A stretch of 64,000 bases of DNA from Natronococcus sp. A-GB7 (lineage in GTDB: Archaea > Halobacteriota > Halobacteria > Halobacteriales > Natrialbaceae), in assembly GCF_029688865.1 (NCBI RefSeq), contig NZ_JARUKV010000014.1, positions 59,598-123,597 on the forward strand. The letters run 5' to 3'. The first letter of the stretch is position 1; each line of letters opens with the position of its first letter. Shown here one piece after another: positions 33,598 to 42,711 of this stretch. The notes under the pieces were generated by a model. It saw only the letters and a program-made list of their open reading frames with translations, was not told where the DNA came from and made no database searches. The translations under genes were made by a program, and so were the position numbers.

Positions 33598-35141
33598 GCC
33601 CCGTCGGCGGTCCGCTCGAGCACCGATCGCGTTCGCAGCTCCGAGACGAGACTCTGGACCGCGATCGTCGAGCGTTCGACTCGCGTCGCCAGCCGCTCGG
33701 TCTCGAGCGGTCCCTCCCGGACGAGCGTCTCGAGTATCTCCTCGCCGGCCTCGAGCGAGCACAGCGACCGGTCGCAGGCCCGCTCGAGGCGGTCGGCGAC
33801 CCGTTCCTCGTCGAACAGCGCCTCGACGTCGACGTCGTCGGGGTCACGGCTCGCTCCGCTCTCCCCGCTCGCTTCGTCGCCGAACTCGGTGTAGCTGATC
33901 TCGCGGCCCGTCTCCGGGTTCTCGAGCTCCGTGACGCGCTCGCGCAGCTGTTCTACCTCCTCGCGCAGTCGATCCCGTTCGTCGGTCCGATCGGCGAGTT
34001 TCTCTCCGAGGCGTTCGATTCGCTCCTCGCGGTCTTCGAGTTCGGCCTCGAGTTCGACGACCTCTTCGTGGAGTCGGCGTCGCTCCTCGTCGTTTCCGGG
34101 CAGCTGAGACTGAGTCGTCTCGACGCCAGCGACGGCGTCGGCCAACTGCTGGGCCGCCGTCGAGATATCGCGGGCGGACTCGAGCTCGCTCTCGAGGGTC
34201 GCGATCCGCTGCTCGCGCTTCTCGAGTTCGGCCTCGAGCTCGTTGACCCGGTCGGCCTCCCGCCGTTCGCGCTCGGAGATCTCCTGGAGGTCGCCGACGA
34301 GGGTGTCGGAGACCGACTTCAGGTCGGGTCGCTCGAACTCCTCGAGACCGGGGGTCGCGCCGGCGTCGAACGTGCGCTTGCGCCGGAACTGGACCTTCCG
34401 GACGTCGGTCTCGGTCCAGTCGGTCTGGACGAACGCCTGGCCGTCGTCGAGATCCGAGACGCGCTCTTTGTACTCGGTGTCGATGATCCGCCCGACGACC
34501 TTCGTGTCGTTGTCCCAGGTCAGTCGGTGCCAGACCAGCCAGTTGGCCTGCGTGATGAAGTCCTTCTTGACGTCCGCGGGGCGCTGGCTGATCCCCAGGA
34601 TTCCCAGCCCGTGTTTGCGCCCGCGCTTGCCGATCTTGATCAGCAGGTTGCCCGTCTCGCCGACGCCCCCGCCCTCGGGGATGTACTCGTGGACCTCCTC
34701 GACCACGAGCAGGAACGGCTTCTTCAGCTTCTTCTCCTTGACGAACAGCTGACGGGCGACCTCCCGCAACAGCTCGTCGGCCGCGTCCTCCTCGAGGTAG
34801 CCCGAGACGTCCAGGATGATCGGGACGTTCTCCTCTAAGGCCAGCGTCGCCATCTGCTCGGCGTGTTCGGGACCGATCTGGACGTCACACTCCTCGTCGG
34901 CGCCGGCGTGGAGCATCTCGTACTCCTCTTTTAGCCCGTAGTACTCGCCGTCGGTGTCGACGATCAGCAGGGGGAAGCCCGCCTCGAGCAGTTCCTCGGC
35001 GATCACCGAGGCGGTGTTGGACTTCCCCGACCCGCTCTTGCCGGTCGCGAACCCGCGACCCGTCAGCAGCTCGATCACCGGCAGCGTCAGCTCCGTGCCG
35101 TCGGCGGTCTCGCCGACGAGGACCTCCCGCTGGTCGCTCAC
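33537..35141 (-). CDS. HerA-like ATPase with coiled coil and winged helix
   Basis: 534 aa. N-terminal DUF87/HerA-FtsK-type ATPase: Walker A GKSGSGKS (34-41), VDTDGEYYG, Walker B FLLVVEEVHEY, and GISQRPADV sensor. Residues about 285-430 are a long coiled coil rich in Glu and Arg. Residues about 445-534 form a winged helix (ETLVREGPLETERLATRVE). No NurA nuclease gene lies beside it, so this is probably not the recombination HerA-NurA pair but one of the accessory HerA-like ATPases of haloarchaea. The last 61 nt overlap, antisense, the end of the aminotransferase gene. Confidence 0.82.
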   Translation of the reverse strand: MSDQREVLVGETADGTELTLPVIELLTGRGFATGKSGSGKSNTASVIAEELLEAGFPLLIVDTDGEYYGLKEEYEMLHAGADEECDVQIGPEHAEQMATLALEENVPIILDVSGYLEEDAADELLREVARQLFVKEKKLKKPFLLVVEEVHEYIPEGGGVGETGNLLIKIGKRGRKHGLGILGISQRPADVKKDFITQANWLVWHRLTWDNDTKVVGRIIDTEYKERVSDLDDGQAFVQTDWTETDVRKVQFRRKRTFDAGATPGLEEFERPDLKSVSDTLVGDLQEISERERREADRVNELEAELEKREQRIATLESELESARDISTAAQQLADAVAGVETTQSQLPGNDEERRRLHEEVVELEAELEDREERIERLGEKLADRTDERDRLREEVEQLRERVTELENPETGREISYTEFGDEASGESGASRDPDDVDVEALFDEERVADRLERACDRSLCSLEAGEEILETLVREGPLETERLATRVERSTIAVQSLVSELRTRSVLERTADGAYGLEDGLRSTAGESPTRAD

Positions 35142-35414
35142 CGACCGACCACCCGCGGACGCGACTCGTTCATGGTCACTGTGTTCGAATCCGAGACCTT
35201 GAATACTTTCTTCACGTCGGTGGAGCGACGCGACGGGAATCAGTAGTCGATAATACGGTTTCGTTACCCTGATCTAACGTGTAGGTTCGAATTGGTGAAC
35301 TGTTACAGAGAGCGTGTGAACGCACCGGTGCAAATCTCATCACTCATTTAATCAAAAATAGAATGGGTGTGAAAATGTCGCTCTTTGAGGCCACTCCCAG
35401 TTGTCGGTTGAAGC

Positions 35415-35746
35415 ATGGCAGAAAAGCATCTCGACGCCTGTCTCCGAATCGTCTCGGATAGACTCCGTCGAAGAGTCATCTACCGATACGGGAAGAGTCC
35501 AACGGCAGGACAACGATCGAAGACTTCAGTGATCAACTGCATAGCAGTGACGCAGCGTCCACCGTTACCCGCCTGGACCGAGACCGACTTGCCATCCAAC
35601 TAGCCCACAAGCACTTGCCGAAGCTGACCGACCACGGCGTCGTCGAAGTCGATCCCGAAGCGGATAGCGTTCGGTACCAGCCTGACGAGCAGAGCGAGGC
35701 GGTACGAGACTCGCTCCCGGTGCGAGTAGTGCAGACGAATTCCTGA
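35415..35746 (+). pseudogene. Frameshifted DUF7344-like winged-helix gene
   Basis: Reads MAEKHLDACLRIVSDRLRRR then VIYRY in frame 35415. It continues, one frame over from 35492, as EESNGRTTIEDFSDQLHSSD and later HKHLPKLTDHGVVEVDPEAD to a TGA at 35744-35746. The joined product is a complete haloarchaeal winged helix (SDRxRR start, helix, HLPKL.DHGVVEVD wing), like the intact gene at 42712. One base is missing around 35488-35492 (TACGGGAAG). Either a true recent inactivation or a sequencing error. Confidence 0.75.
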
Positions 35747-35794
35747 ATAGCGGTTCCCCTTCCTCCCCGACCAGCCGGTATGCTGTCGTTTCCG

Positions 35795-36592
35795 TTAGTT
35801 CGAATCAATGGTATCGAGTCGCCACGTGAAAATCGCCTTCAGGACCACGACGAGACTGTTCGCGTCACCCTCGCCCCAGATAGCGGTTTCCGAGCGTGGA
35901 TCGGAGACGCTCGCGCTGTTACCGTTCACGAGCGCGCTCACGAGCGTTTTGCGCCCGTCGACCATCATGAGCCGACCTGCTGACGTGTCCGACCAGACCC
36001 ACAGCGACTCGAACATCGTCGCACCCGGGATCTCCTCTTGAATCTGCTCCTGGACATCCGACGAGACTCCCGCGAGTTTGATCGAAACACCCCGGTCGGC
36101 GGCCTCGCTCAACGCGTCGATCACGTCCTCGGTGAGGAGATCCTCGGTAGTCATGTAGACGATCTCCTCCTCGGCGGTGGTGAAGAACTCCAGAGCTCGA
36201 TCCGTGACCGCCGCCTGTCCATTAACCGTCCACACTCCCCGTTGCTCGGTTCGCTGTTCGGCCGGCTCGAGTTCGCTCAGTGCCGTCCGGAGAGTATCCG
36301 CTCGATGCTGAAAGTCCCGTTCGAACCGTCGACAAGCGGTTTCGGCGGAGATCACCCAGAACTCCTTGGGAGAGGATTGCTGGACGTCGACGAGTCCCCA
36401 CTCGCGTAACTCGTCGACGGCATCGTACACGCGAGTGCGTGGTACCTCCGACACCTGGCTCACGTCTCTGGCCGTCCCCGTACCGAGGCTGGCGAGCGCG
36501 ACGAACGTCCGCGCGGCGTAGGTACTCAGCCCGAACCGTTCGAGTTGCTCGGTCGCGGCGGTCTCCGGCTCTTTGGATGGATTACTACTCAT
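35795..36592 (-). CDS. TrmB-family transcriptional regulator
   Basis: 265 aa. N-terminal TrmB winged helix: LERFGLSTYAARTFVALASL, GTARDVSQVSEVPRTRVYDA with the recognition helix, and LVDVQQSSPKEF. A short coiled coil (85-115) precedes a C-terminal PLD-like/sensor half with VYMTTEDLLTEDVIDAL. TrmB proteins regulate sugar transport and central metabolism; the ligand here is unknown. Divergent from a close paralogue at 36980, sharing about 390 nt of AT-richer DNA with a strong hairpin. Confidence 0.88.
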   Translation of the reverse strand: MSSNPSKEPETAATEQLERFGLSTYAARTFVALASLGTGTARDVSQVSEVPRTRVYDAVDELREWGLVDVQQSSPKEFWVISAETACRRFERDFQHRADTLRTALSELEPAEQRTEQRGVWTVNGQAAVTDRALEFFTTAEEEIVYMTTEDLLTEDVIDALSEAADRGVSIKLAGVSSDVQEQIQEEIPGATMFESLWVWSDTSAGRLMMVDGRKTLVSALVNGNSASVSDPRSETAIWGEGDANSLVVVLKAIFTWRLDTIDSN

Positions 36593-36621
36593 CGAGATAC
36601 CAGCTCTGGATCAGTACGAAC

Positions 36622-36642
36622 CCGGCCACGCAAGGTGGCCGG
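36622..36642. promoter_or_regulatory. Perfect 8-bp inverted repeat upstream of TrmB gene
   Basis: CCGGCCAC-GCAAG-GTGGCCGG, ending 29 nt before the ATG at 36592. Candidate operator or 5'-leader hairpin for one of the two divergent TrmB paralogues. The surrounding 36593-36979 region is otherwise AT-richer than average (TATA-like ATATCCTTTTTGTG near 36719 and GATTTTATATTG near 36755) and holds no gene. Confidence 0.4.
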
Positions 36643-36979
36643 ACCGGCACGCAGCAGTAAGGTGGTTGGGACACAGCACTGGACTGCGTACCGGTCTAGA
36701 AGTCAGCCGTCGTGCCGTATATCCTTTTTGTGATTAATCGGGTGACTTCTCGATTTTATATTGTCTTCGATTGCCCTCTCTTGAATCGTCTTATCCGACT
36801 GTAGTCACTGAGATAGTTACAACAAAACGAACGGGCTGTGAGATGCCGCGAATTCGCTCGGTTAGCGACCGATTCACGGTCTATTGGTATGAGCCGTCAT
36901 AACAGGAGTGACAATGCCTATCCGTTCTGGAACCCAACAGTCGGGTGAGTTTCCGGGGCTTCCCGGAAGGTTGGGACAC

Positions 36980-37786
36980 ATGGATACAAATGAAAGCGTG
37001 GAGGAAGCGATCGGGCTCCTTCAACAACTCGGGTTGAAAGAATACGAGGCGCGGTGCTTCGTCGGTCTCTCCCGTCTACGTTCGGGGACGGCAAAGACAC
37101 TCAGCGAGATGACCGAGGTTCCCCGAACACGGGTGTACGATGCGGTCCGAGTGCTGGAATCCCAGGGGCTTGTCGAAGTCCAACACTCGAGCCCACAGGA
37201 GTTTCGAGCCGTCTCCCTCGAGGAGGCGACCGAAACGCTTCGTGACCAGTACGAAGCGCGCGTCGAGCGACTCGAGAACGCGCTCGACACGATCGACATC
37301 GTCGACGAGGGCGATGACACCCCTATCCAGCAAGTCTGGTCACTGTCCGGCCAGAACGGGATCGAAAACCGAACGGATCAACTCATCGAGGAAGCGACCG
37401 ACGAGGTCGTGCTCGTCATCGGCGACGAGTCGCTCCTGACAGATGATCTCGCCGACTCCCTCAACGAGGTGGTCAGTAACGGCGTCACGCTGATCATTGG
37501 TGCGCTGACGGAGCCGTTAGAAGACCAGATTCAAACGAAGGTTCCGGACGCCACAACGTTCATCACGGGCCTGGAGTGGCTACACAGCGAAAACGCAACC
37601 GAAGACGAGACGGCCATTGGTCGGTTATTGCTGATCGATCGATCGACGATCCTAGTGAGTTCGATCACGTCTGGCTCGAAGGAGGAACAGGCGATATTTG
37701 GCGAAGGGTTCGGGAACGGACTTGTCGTGATCGCTCGTCGACTCATGGCCCAAGGACTGGTGCCCGCTCACGACCCTGGACAGTAA
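36980..37786 (+). CDS. TrmB-family transcriptional regulator (paralogue)
   Basis: 268 aa. Same architecture as the divergent gene: LQQLGLKEYEARCFVGLSRL, TEVPRTRVYDAVRVLESQGL, VEVQHSSPQEF, coiled coil with LENALDTID, and sensor half with VVLVIGDESLLTDDLADSL. Start at 36980 gives the same N-terminal offset as the paralogue. An upstream ATG at 36914 has AGGAG 5 nt before it and would add 22 residues without family support. The two genes look like a local duplication followed by inversion. Confidence 0.87.
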   Translation: MDTNESVEEAIGLLQQLGLKEYEARCFVGLSRLRSGTAKTLSEMTEVPRTRVYDAVRVLESQGLVEVQHSSPQEFRAVSLEEATETLRDQYEARVERLENALDTIDIVDEGDDTPIQQVWSLSGQNGIENRTDQLIEEATDEVVLVIGDESLLTDDLADSLNEVVSNGVTLIIGALTEPLEDQIQTKVPDATTFITGLEWLHSENATEDETAIGRLLLIDRSTILVSSITSGSKEEQAIFGEGFGNGLVVIARRLMAQGLVPAHDPGQ

Positions 37787-37814
37787 TCCCACAGAACCAC
37801 TGTTGGTTCAGCTG

Positions 37815-38117
37815 TCACTGCAATTCGGTCCGGTCTCGCTCTCGATCGTCAGTAACCCGTGGGCAGTCATCGAGAAGCTGAATGGTGAGATATTCGCCGT
37901 TGTCGACGGTGACGCGACAGCGATTATAGATAAACGAGAGACGACCACCGATTCGCGGTTCGCCGTTAGACCGCGAGTCGAAGAGTGCGTCTAACGCGTC
38001 CGGATTGATGACATGGGTTAGTGGCGGCATCGACCTAGGTTGACGACCGTTTACAGCGCTCACTGCGCGGACGATAGCGGTGGTCACCGACTCGTCCACT
38101 CCCACCTCATATTCCAT
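37815..38117 (-). CDS. HalOD1 (halobacterial output domain 1) protein
   Basis: 100 aa, a single HalOD1 domain: VTTAIVRAVSAVNGRQP, PPLTHVINPDALDALFDS, then SFIYNRCRVTVDNGEYLTIQ. These domains occur alone or at the end of haloarchaeal signalling proteins, as presumed output modules of unknown mechanism. ATG at 38117 is chosen because homologues start just before this segment; a T-rich TTTTTTATCC lies about 20-30 nt upstream. Convergent with TrmB. Confidence 0.8.
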   Translation of the reverse strand: MEYEVGVDESVTTAIVRAVSAVNGRQPRSMPPLTHVINPDALDALFDSRSNGEPRIGGRLSFIYNRCRVTVDNGEYLTIQLLDDCPRVTDDRERDRTELQ

Positions 38118-38263
38118 ACCGCCAGTTAGGGCTCTCGGATAAAAAACCCGTAGGGTTTTAACCCAGATAATCAAAACATGCTGGTACCGATCCCAATCGA
38201 GAACAGCGTATTTTGGAGGTCCCGGTTTGCTGCGTCAATCGTTGTAGCCAGCACGACGTTTAT

Positions 38264-38580
38264 GACATCCTCCGCGCCCTGAAGGGCGCGGTTTCCTCCG
38301 TGGGAGTCTCGGCTATGCCGATTCCCCGGAGGCACCCTTCCCGTTGTGGTGGACGGTACTCGGGTTTGTGCGCTGTTCGTTGGGACTTTCGTGAGAGCAT
38401 GGTGGCTCCGACCAGTTGTGGTCGTCCCACTTGAACCGCACGGGCCGTGCCATCGGCCTGGCTGACTGTTCTGTGTGCCGCTTCAGGAACGTTTCTGACG
38501 CTGTAAGGTCGCGATGCCCATCAGAACGCGAAGCGTTCTGAGGACGCCGTGAACGGCGGGACTCTCTCGCTGCTAAAAGG
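38264..38580 (-). mobile_element. Relic 3' end of an IS200/IS605-type (TnpB) element
   Basis: On the minus strand, a decayed frame (ending near 38313) reads [19 protein letters not shown] and then KWDDHNWSE, with the feel of a haloarchaeal TnpB C-terminal tail. A series of hairpins follows: AGAACGC-GAA-GCGTTCT (38523-38539), a GGCATAGCC loop, and CCGCGCCC-TGAA-GGGCGCGG (38272-38291), before GGATGTCA. This arrangement resembles the right end of IS605-group elements, where the omega-RNA scaffold lies. The catalytic part of TnpB, TnpA and a left end are absent. Confidence 0.5.
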
Positions 38581-38583
38581 TAG

Positions 38584-38793
38584 CCGGCCAGCACGCGGAC
38601 CGCATCGGTCCGAGCCTCGACGGGGGATCGACGGATCGACCAGCACGTCCGCCTCGAGTTCGCGGACCCGGTCGAGGACGACCTCGTGAGGGCGGCCCTC
38701 GAGAACGGCGTCGTGATCCTCGGAGTCGAGTCCGTCGACCAGGTCGAGGACAGGACCGTCGAGCAGGCCGTCATCGAGGCCGAATCCGGATGA
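38584..38793 (+). pseudogene. 3' fragment of an unidentified gene
   Basis: Open frame without a start codon, entered from the IS relic and closed by TGA at 38791. It contains [20 protein letters not shown] and then [17 protein letters not shown], in codons ending almost only in G or C, so it was coding. Vague likeness to the end of nucleotidyltransferase-type proteins (acidic loop followed by EEGVVIL), not enough to assign. Probably the tail of a gene truncated by the neighbouring element. Confidence 0.5.
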
Positions 38794-38802
38794 GTCCTCG
38801 AG

Positions 38803-40749
38803 CTACTCCTCGTCTGCTGTCTCGGCCGAGTCGACGTTCTGCTCGCGAACCGTGATCCCCTTCCGACCCAGGTGCTGGAGCTGTCGGCGAGCGAAGTCCT
38901 CCTCGCGGGTCCCTCGAGTAGCGAGCACGTAGACGAGCGCCCCGCCCGCGGGTCGCATCGTCCGCCCGGCCCGCTGGGTGCCCTGGCGGCGCGACCCCCC
39001 GAGCCCGGAGGCGACGATCGCCATGTCCGCCGTCGGGAGGTCGATCCCCTCGTCGCCGACCCGGGAGATCACCAGCAGATCCCGCTCGTTCCGGCGGAAC
39101 TCCTCGAGCAGTCGACGCCGTTCGTGGTGAGGCGTCTCCCCGCTGAGGAACGGGACGTCGAGCGCGTCGGCGATCTCCCGGCCCTGCTCGAGGTAGTCGA
39201 CGAAGACCAGCGACTTCGCGCCGGGATGCGAGGAGAGCAGGTACCGTACCTCGTCGATCTTCCCCCGGTTGCGGGCGGCGATGCGGTACTTCTCGCGGCC
39301 CTCCGCCGAGCCGTAGGCGTTCCCCTGCTCCTCGTCGCCCCACGGTACGTAGCGGATCTCGAGTTCGGGTTCGGCGACGAAGCCCGCCTCGAACAGCGCC
39401 TCCCAGTCGGTGCCGATCGGCGGCCCCACGAGGGTGAAGATCTCTTTTTGTCGATCGTCTTCCCGGATCGGGCTCGCCGACAGCCCGAGGCGGTGGCGGG
39501 ACTGAAGGTGCGTGCTGCGCCGGTAGATGTCCGAGGGGACGTGCTGGCACTCGTCGAACACGACGAGCCCCCACTCGCGGTCGTCGAACAGCGAGCGGTG
39601 GCGATCCATCCCCGCGATCTGATAGGTGGCGATCGTCACCGGGCGCACGTTCTTCTGGCCGCCGTGGTACTGCCCGATCTGGTGGGGCTCGAGCGAGGTG
39701 TACTCCTCGATCGTCTCGGCCCACTGACGCGCCAGGTCGCGGCTCGGCACGAGGACGAGGGTCTCGCCGCCGACGTGAGCCATCGCGCCCATCGCCGCGA
39801 CGGTCTTCCCGCTGCCCGGCGGCCCGACGAACACGCCCTCGCCGGCCTCGGCGAAGCGGTCGACCCACTCGTGTTGGTACTCGCGCAGCGAGACCTCGAG
39901 GTCGATCTCGAGTTCCTCGCCGGACTCGAGCTCGCGGTGGTCCTGAACCGGGTAGCCCGCCTCGTAGAGGATCCGTTTGATCGCGGCCTCGGCTCCCTCG
40001 CGGACCCAGTCCTCGGTCTCGGAGATGGGGGCGTGGACGTGTTCCTCGTCGAGTTTCTGGCGGGCGACGTTGCCCATGATCTCCGGCGTCTGGGCCTCGA
40101 GCACGGTGTAGCCCTCCTCGTGGGTCGCCAGCCGGAACTGGTGGGCCCGATCCCACTGGCTCTCGACCCACTCCTCGAGGGCCTCGTTGCGCTGGCCGAG
40201 CGCCTGACGCATCGTTCGAGCCAGCTCCTCGAAGGAGTCGTGGGGCGTGCTCCAGACGTCCTCCGGTCGGACGACGTAGCGGTACCCCTGTTCGCCGTTG
40301 CCGTCGGCGAGGTGGGCGAACTGCGAGAGCTGCGCCCGCGTGAACTGGTCGGGCCGATCGACGACGATCTCGCGGCGCTTCGGAAACACGACGACGCGCT
40401 CGCGATCGGTGAGGTCCTCGAGCTCGCTGGGGTACCAGACGACGGGATCCGTCGACACCGAGAGGCGCTCGAGGTCGCCTCGGTCGGCGAGGGTCTCGAG
40501 TCGTTCGCTCGCCTCCTCGTGGGGAATCTCGAGGGCGCGGGCGACGGCGGCCGCGGTGAGCACGGGCGAGCCCTCGCGCTGGGAGGCGTCGTGGAACTCG
40601 GCGATCGTCGGCTCCTCGTCTTCGGGGGGCGTCGGTTCCCCGTCGACCGCTCGCTCGAGGGCGTCCTCGTCCTCGCCCCCGTCGGTCGGCTCGTCCGTCA
40701 CCTCGCGCTCGGTACCGTCGTCGGCGTCGGTCGAGGAGTGGTCGGTCAC
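38803..40749 (-). CDS. XPB/Rad25-type DEAD/DEAH helicase
   Basis: 648-aa SF2 helicase. A long acidic N-terminus (1-60) and a winged-helix-like domain (60-110) precede a damage-recognition-like region. The helicase core follows: [14 protein letters not shown], Walker A GPPGSGKT (309-316), [11 protein letters not shown] (DExH box variant), [24 protein letters not shown], and motif [11 protein letters not shown]. The order and the GxxREY start match archaeal XPB. Probable role in nucleotide excision repair or transcription-coupled remodelling. Ends close to the gene fragment at 38.6 kb. Confidence 0.88.
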   Translation of the reverse strand: MTDHSSTDADDGTEREVTDEPTDGGEDEDALERAVDGEPTPPEDEEPTIAEFHDASQREGSPVLTAAAVARALEIPHEEASERLETLADRGDLERLSVSTDPVVWYPSELEDLTDRERVVVFPKRREIVVDRPDQFTRAQLSQFAHLADGNGEQGYRYVVRPEDVWSTPHDSFEELARTMRQALGQRNEALEEWVESQWDRAHQFRLATHEEGYTVLEAQTPEIMGNVARQKLDEEHVHAPISETEDWVREGAEAAIKRILYEAGYPVQDHRELESGEELEIDLEVSLREYQHEWVDRFAEAGEGVFVGPPGSGKTVAAMGAMAHVGGETLVLVPSRDLARQWAETIEEYTSLEPHQIGQYHGGQKNVRPVTIATYQIAGMDRHRSLFDDREWGLVVFDECQHVPSDIYRRSTHLQSRHRLGLSASPIREDDRQKEIFTLVGPPIGTDWEALFEAGFVAEPELEIRYVPWGDEEQGNAYGSAEGREKYRIAARNRGKIDEVRYLLSSHPGAKSLVFVDYLEQGREIADALDVPFLSGETPHHERRRLLEEFRRNERDLLVISRVGDEGIDLPTADMAIVASGLGGSRRQGTQRAGRTMRPAGGALVYVLATRGTREEDFARRQLQHLGRKGITVREQNVDSAETADEE

Positions 40750-40850
40750 TGACGGCCCGTAGCGGGAGTACGGGTAAACCGGTTACGTTCGGGACTCCGA
40801 GAGTGCTGTCCCCCACACTATATGCGGATCGACACCGTAACACACGCCGC

Positions 40851-41027
40851 ATGTTCCGCGCGATTCTCCCCGAGGGACAGATCGTCTGCGAACGGTACGA
40901 CCGAATCGACAGCGGTCTCGAGCTGTACAACGGCGACGACGAGTTCGTCGCGTTCGTCCCCTACGCCAACCTGCACGCGCTGCTCGACGACGACGTCTAC
41001 AGCGAGAACGAGCGGTCGATCATGTAG
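40851..41027 (+). CDS. 58-aa conserved-type haloarchaeal protein
   Basis: Starts MFRAILPEGQIVCERYDRID and consists of a small all-beta stretch (IVCERYDRID, LELYNGDDEF, VAFVPYANL) and an acidic tail. ATG at 40851 lies about 30 nt after a TATA box (CACTATATGC, 40814-40823), so it is a leaderless gene rather than noise. The stop codon overlaps the convergent tfb stop by 8 nt. No function known. Confidence 0.7.
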   Translation: MFRAILPEGQIVCERYDRIDSGLELYNGDDEFVAFVPYANLHALLDDDVYSENERSIM

Positions 41028-41979
41028 CCGGCTGCTGGTCGATCGCCTCAAGCTGCTCGCGGTACCTGTTTCTGACCGTGACGACGGTCGTCTGTGCGGT
41101 GTCGGCGACCGCGCGCTGGGGGATCGTTTCCTCGCAGAGCAGCCCCGCGGCGTAGATCGCCGCGGCCGCAAACCCCGTCGGCGACTTCCCCGAGTGCAGT
41201 CCCTGCGTGGTCGTCTCGTCGATGATCTCGATCGCCTTCGATTCGACGTGGGTGTCCACGTCGAGCTCCGAACAGAAGCGAGGGACGAACTGACGGGGGT
41301 TCGTCGGCTCGAGGTTGATGTCGAGCTCGTCGGCGATGTACCGGTAGGTACGGCCGATCTCGCGCTGATCGACCCGGGAGACGGCGGTGACCTCCTCCAG
41401 GCTGCGCGGAATATCCTCCTTGCGACACGCCGTGTACAGCGCGCTGGTCGCCACGCCCTCGATCGACCGCCCCCGGATGAGATCCTGCTCGAGAGCCTGC
41501 CGGTAGATGACGCTCGCCGTCTCCTTGACCGGCTTTGGCACTCCGAGGGCGCTGACCATCCGATCGATCTCCGAGAGCGCGTACTTGAGGTTCCGCTCGC
41601 CGGCGTTTTTCGTCCGGATACGCTCCTGCCAGACTCGAAGGCGGTGGAGCTGGCCGTGTTTGTCCGCCGACATCGAGTGGCCGTTCGCGTCGCGGTTGCG
41701 CCAGTCGATCGTCGTCGTCAGCCCGCGATCGTGCATCGACTGGGTCAGGGGCGCGCCGACCCTGGAGAGTTCGTCGTGCTCCTGGGCGTTGAACGCCCGC
41801 CACTCCGGCCCGTAGTCGATCGGGTCCTCGGTCAGGACGAGCCCACACTCCGCACAGACCCGCTCGCCGCGGTCCGGATCGTGAACAATCGTCTCGGTCT
41901 CACAGTCGGGACACAGGGCCACCTCCCGACTTCGTGACTCCGATTCGGCTCTGGCGTGATCGACGATGGACCGCGTCAT
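41020..41979 (-). CDS. tfb: Transcription initiation factor TFB (TFIIB homologue)
   Basis: 319 aa. N-terminal zinc ribbon with Cys23/Cys26 and Cys42/Cys45 (CPDC ... CAEC), B-finger region around EWRAFNAQEHDELSRVGAPL, then two cyclin folds (IDRMVSALGVPKPVKETASV and FCSELDVDTHVESKAIEI) and the C-terminal BRE-reading HTH. Recruits RNA polymerase to TBP-bound promoters. Haloarchaea encode several TFB paralogues with different promoter preference; this may be one of the variable ones. Start at 41979 (MTRSIVDHARAE). A frame extension of 13 codons is possible. Confidence 0.95.
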   Translation of the reverse strand: MTRSIVDHARAESESRSREVALCPDCETETIVHDPDRGERVCAECGLVLTEDPIDYGPEWRAFNAQEHDELSRVGAPLTQSMHDRGLTTTIDWRNRDANGHSMSADKHGQLHRLRVWQERIRTKNAGERNLKYALSEIDRMVSALGVPKPVKETASVIYRQALEQDLIRGRSIEGVATSALYTACRKEDIPRSLEEVTAVSRVDQREIGRTYRYIADELDINLEPTNPRQFVPRFCSELDVDTHVESKAIEIIDETTTQGLHSGKSPTGFAAAAIYAAGLLCEETIPQRAVADTAQTTVVTVRNRYREQLEAIDQQPAT

Positions 41980-42711
41980 CAGTATCGAGAACCCATTCCG
42001 ACACTGTAAGGGGGTCACATGGTTTCGGGAGAAACCGAGACTTACTGATTCGTGTCCGATAACGCCGTCGAGTGAACGAGCGATGACCGACGCCGTCGTC
42101 CCGTTTCCACCCGACTGAGGAAACGGAACTCGAGTCGAGAGTGGCGTCCGACGCCACCCGTTCGGTGGTGGTCCCCTCGGCGGAGCCGTCTCCGAGACGT
42201 GAGCGAGAACGCCGAAGATGCGTCGATTCTATCGTTTCAGCGAGGACATAAGGTAAATCTCACGTTCATCGTGTAACCCCCGTTTGCGGGTTCGAACCGT
42301 CGACTGAGTTTATAGCCTTGCAGTCGAAAGCCTCGATCCAGTGTCGTGTTACCGACCCGTCCGTCCTCGTCGCCGGCTCGCTCACCGCAGCCGTACGTGG
42401 TCACTACGCGTCGCCAATCGGTCGATACCGCGATCGGTCGATCGGCGGAATCGGCTCTCGAGCGGTCGGTCTCGCCTCCCCTCGTTGTTACGAACCGGAA
42501 GCCGGTCCGTAGCGCCTTTGCAGGCGGTGCGAAACGTGGTTGTGCTTAAGAGAATCACTGTTGGCGTACAACCTGGTGTGTCAATCGTGATCGCAACGTC
42601 GCTTTCGAAGCTGCAGCGGTCGCTGTCGGCCGAACAGTCCGACCGCTACAAATACCGGTTCCGAACGAAGTCCGCGGGAGCCGAACGTACAGGTGGGGGA
42701 GGCGTTCCATA
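41980..42711. other. 732-nt region without a supported gene
   Basis: No open frame with codon bias or family resemblance. It contains the tfb promoter region on the left, a TATA-like GAGTTTATAGCC at 42307-42318 whose downstream gene is unclear, and CTACAAATACCGG at 42647-42659, the probable promoter of the membrane HTH gene that starts 53 nt later. Confidence 0.45.
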
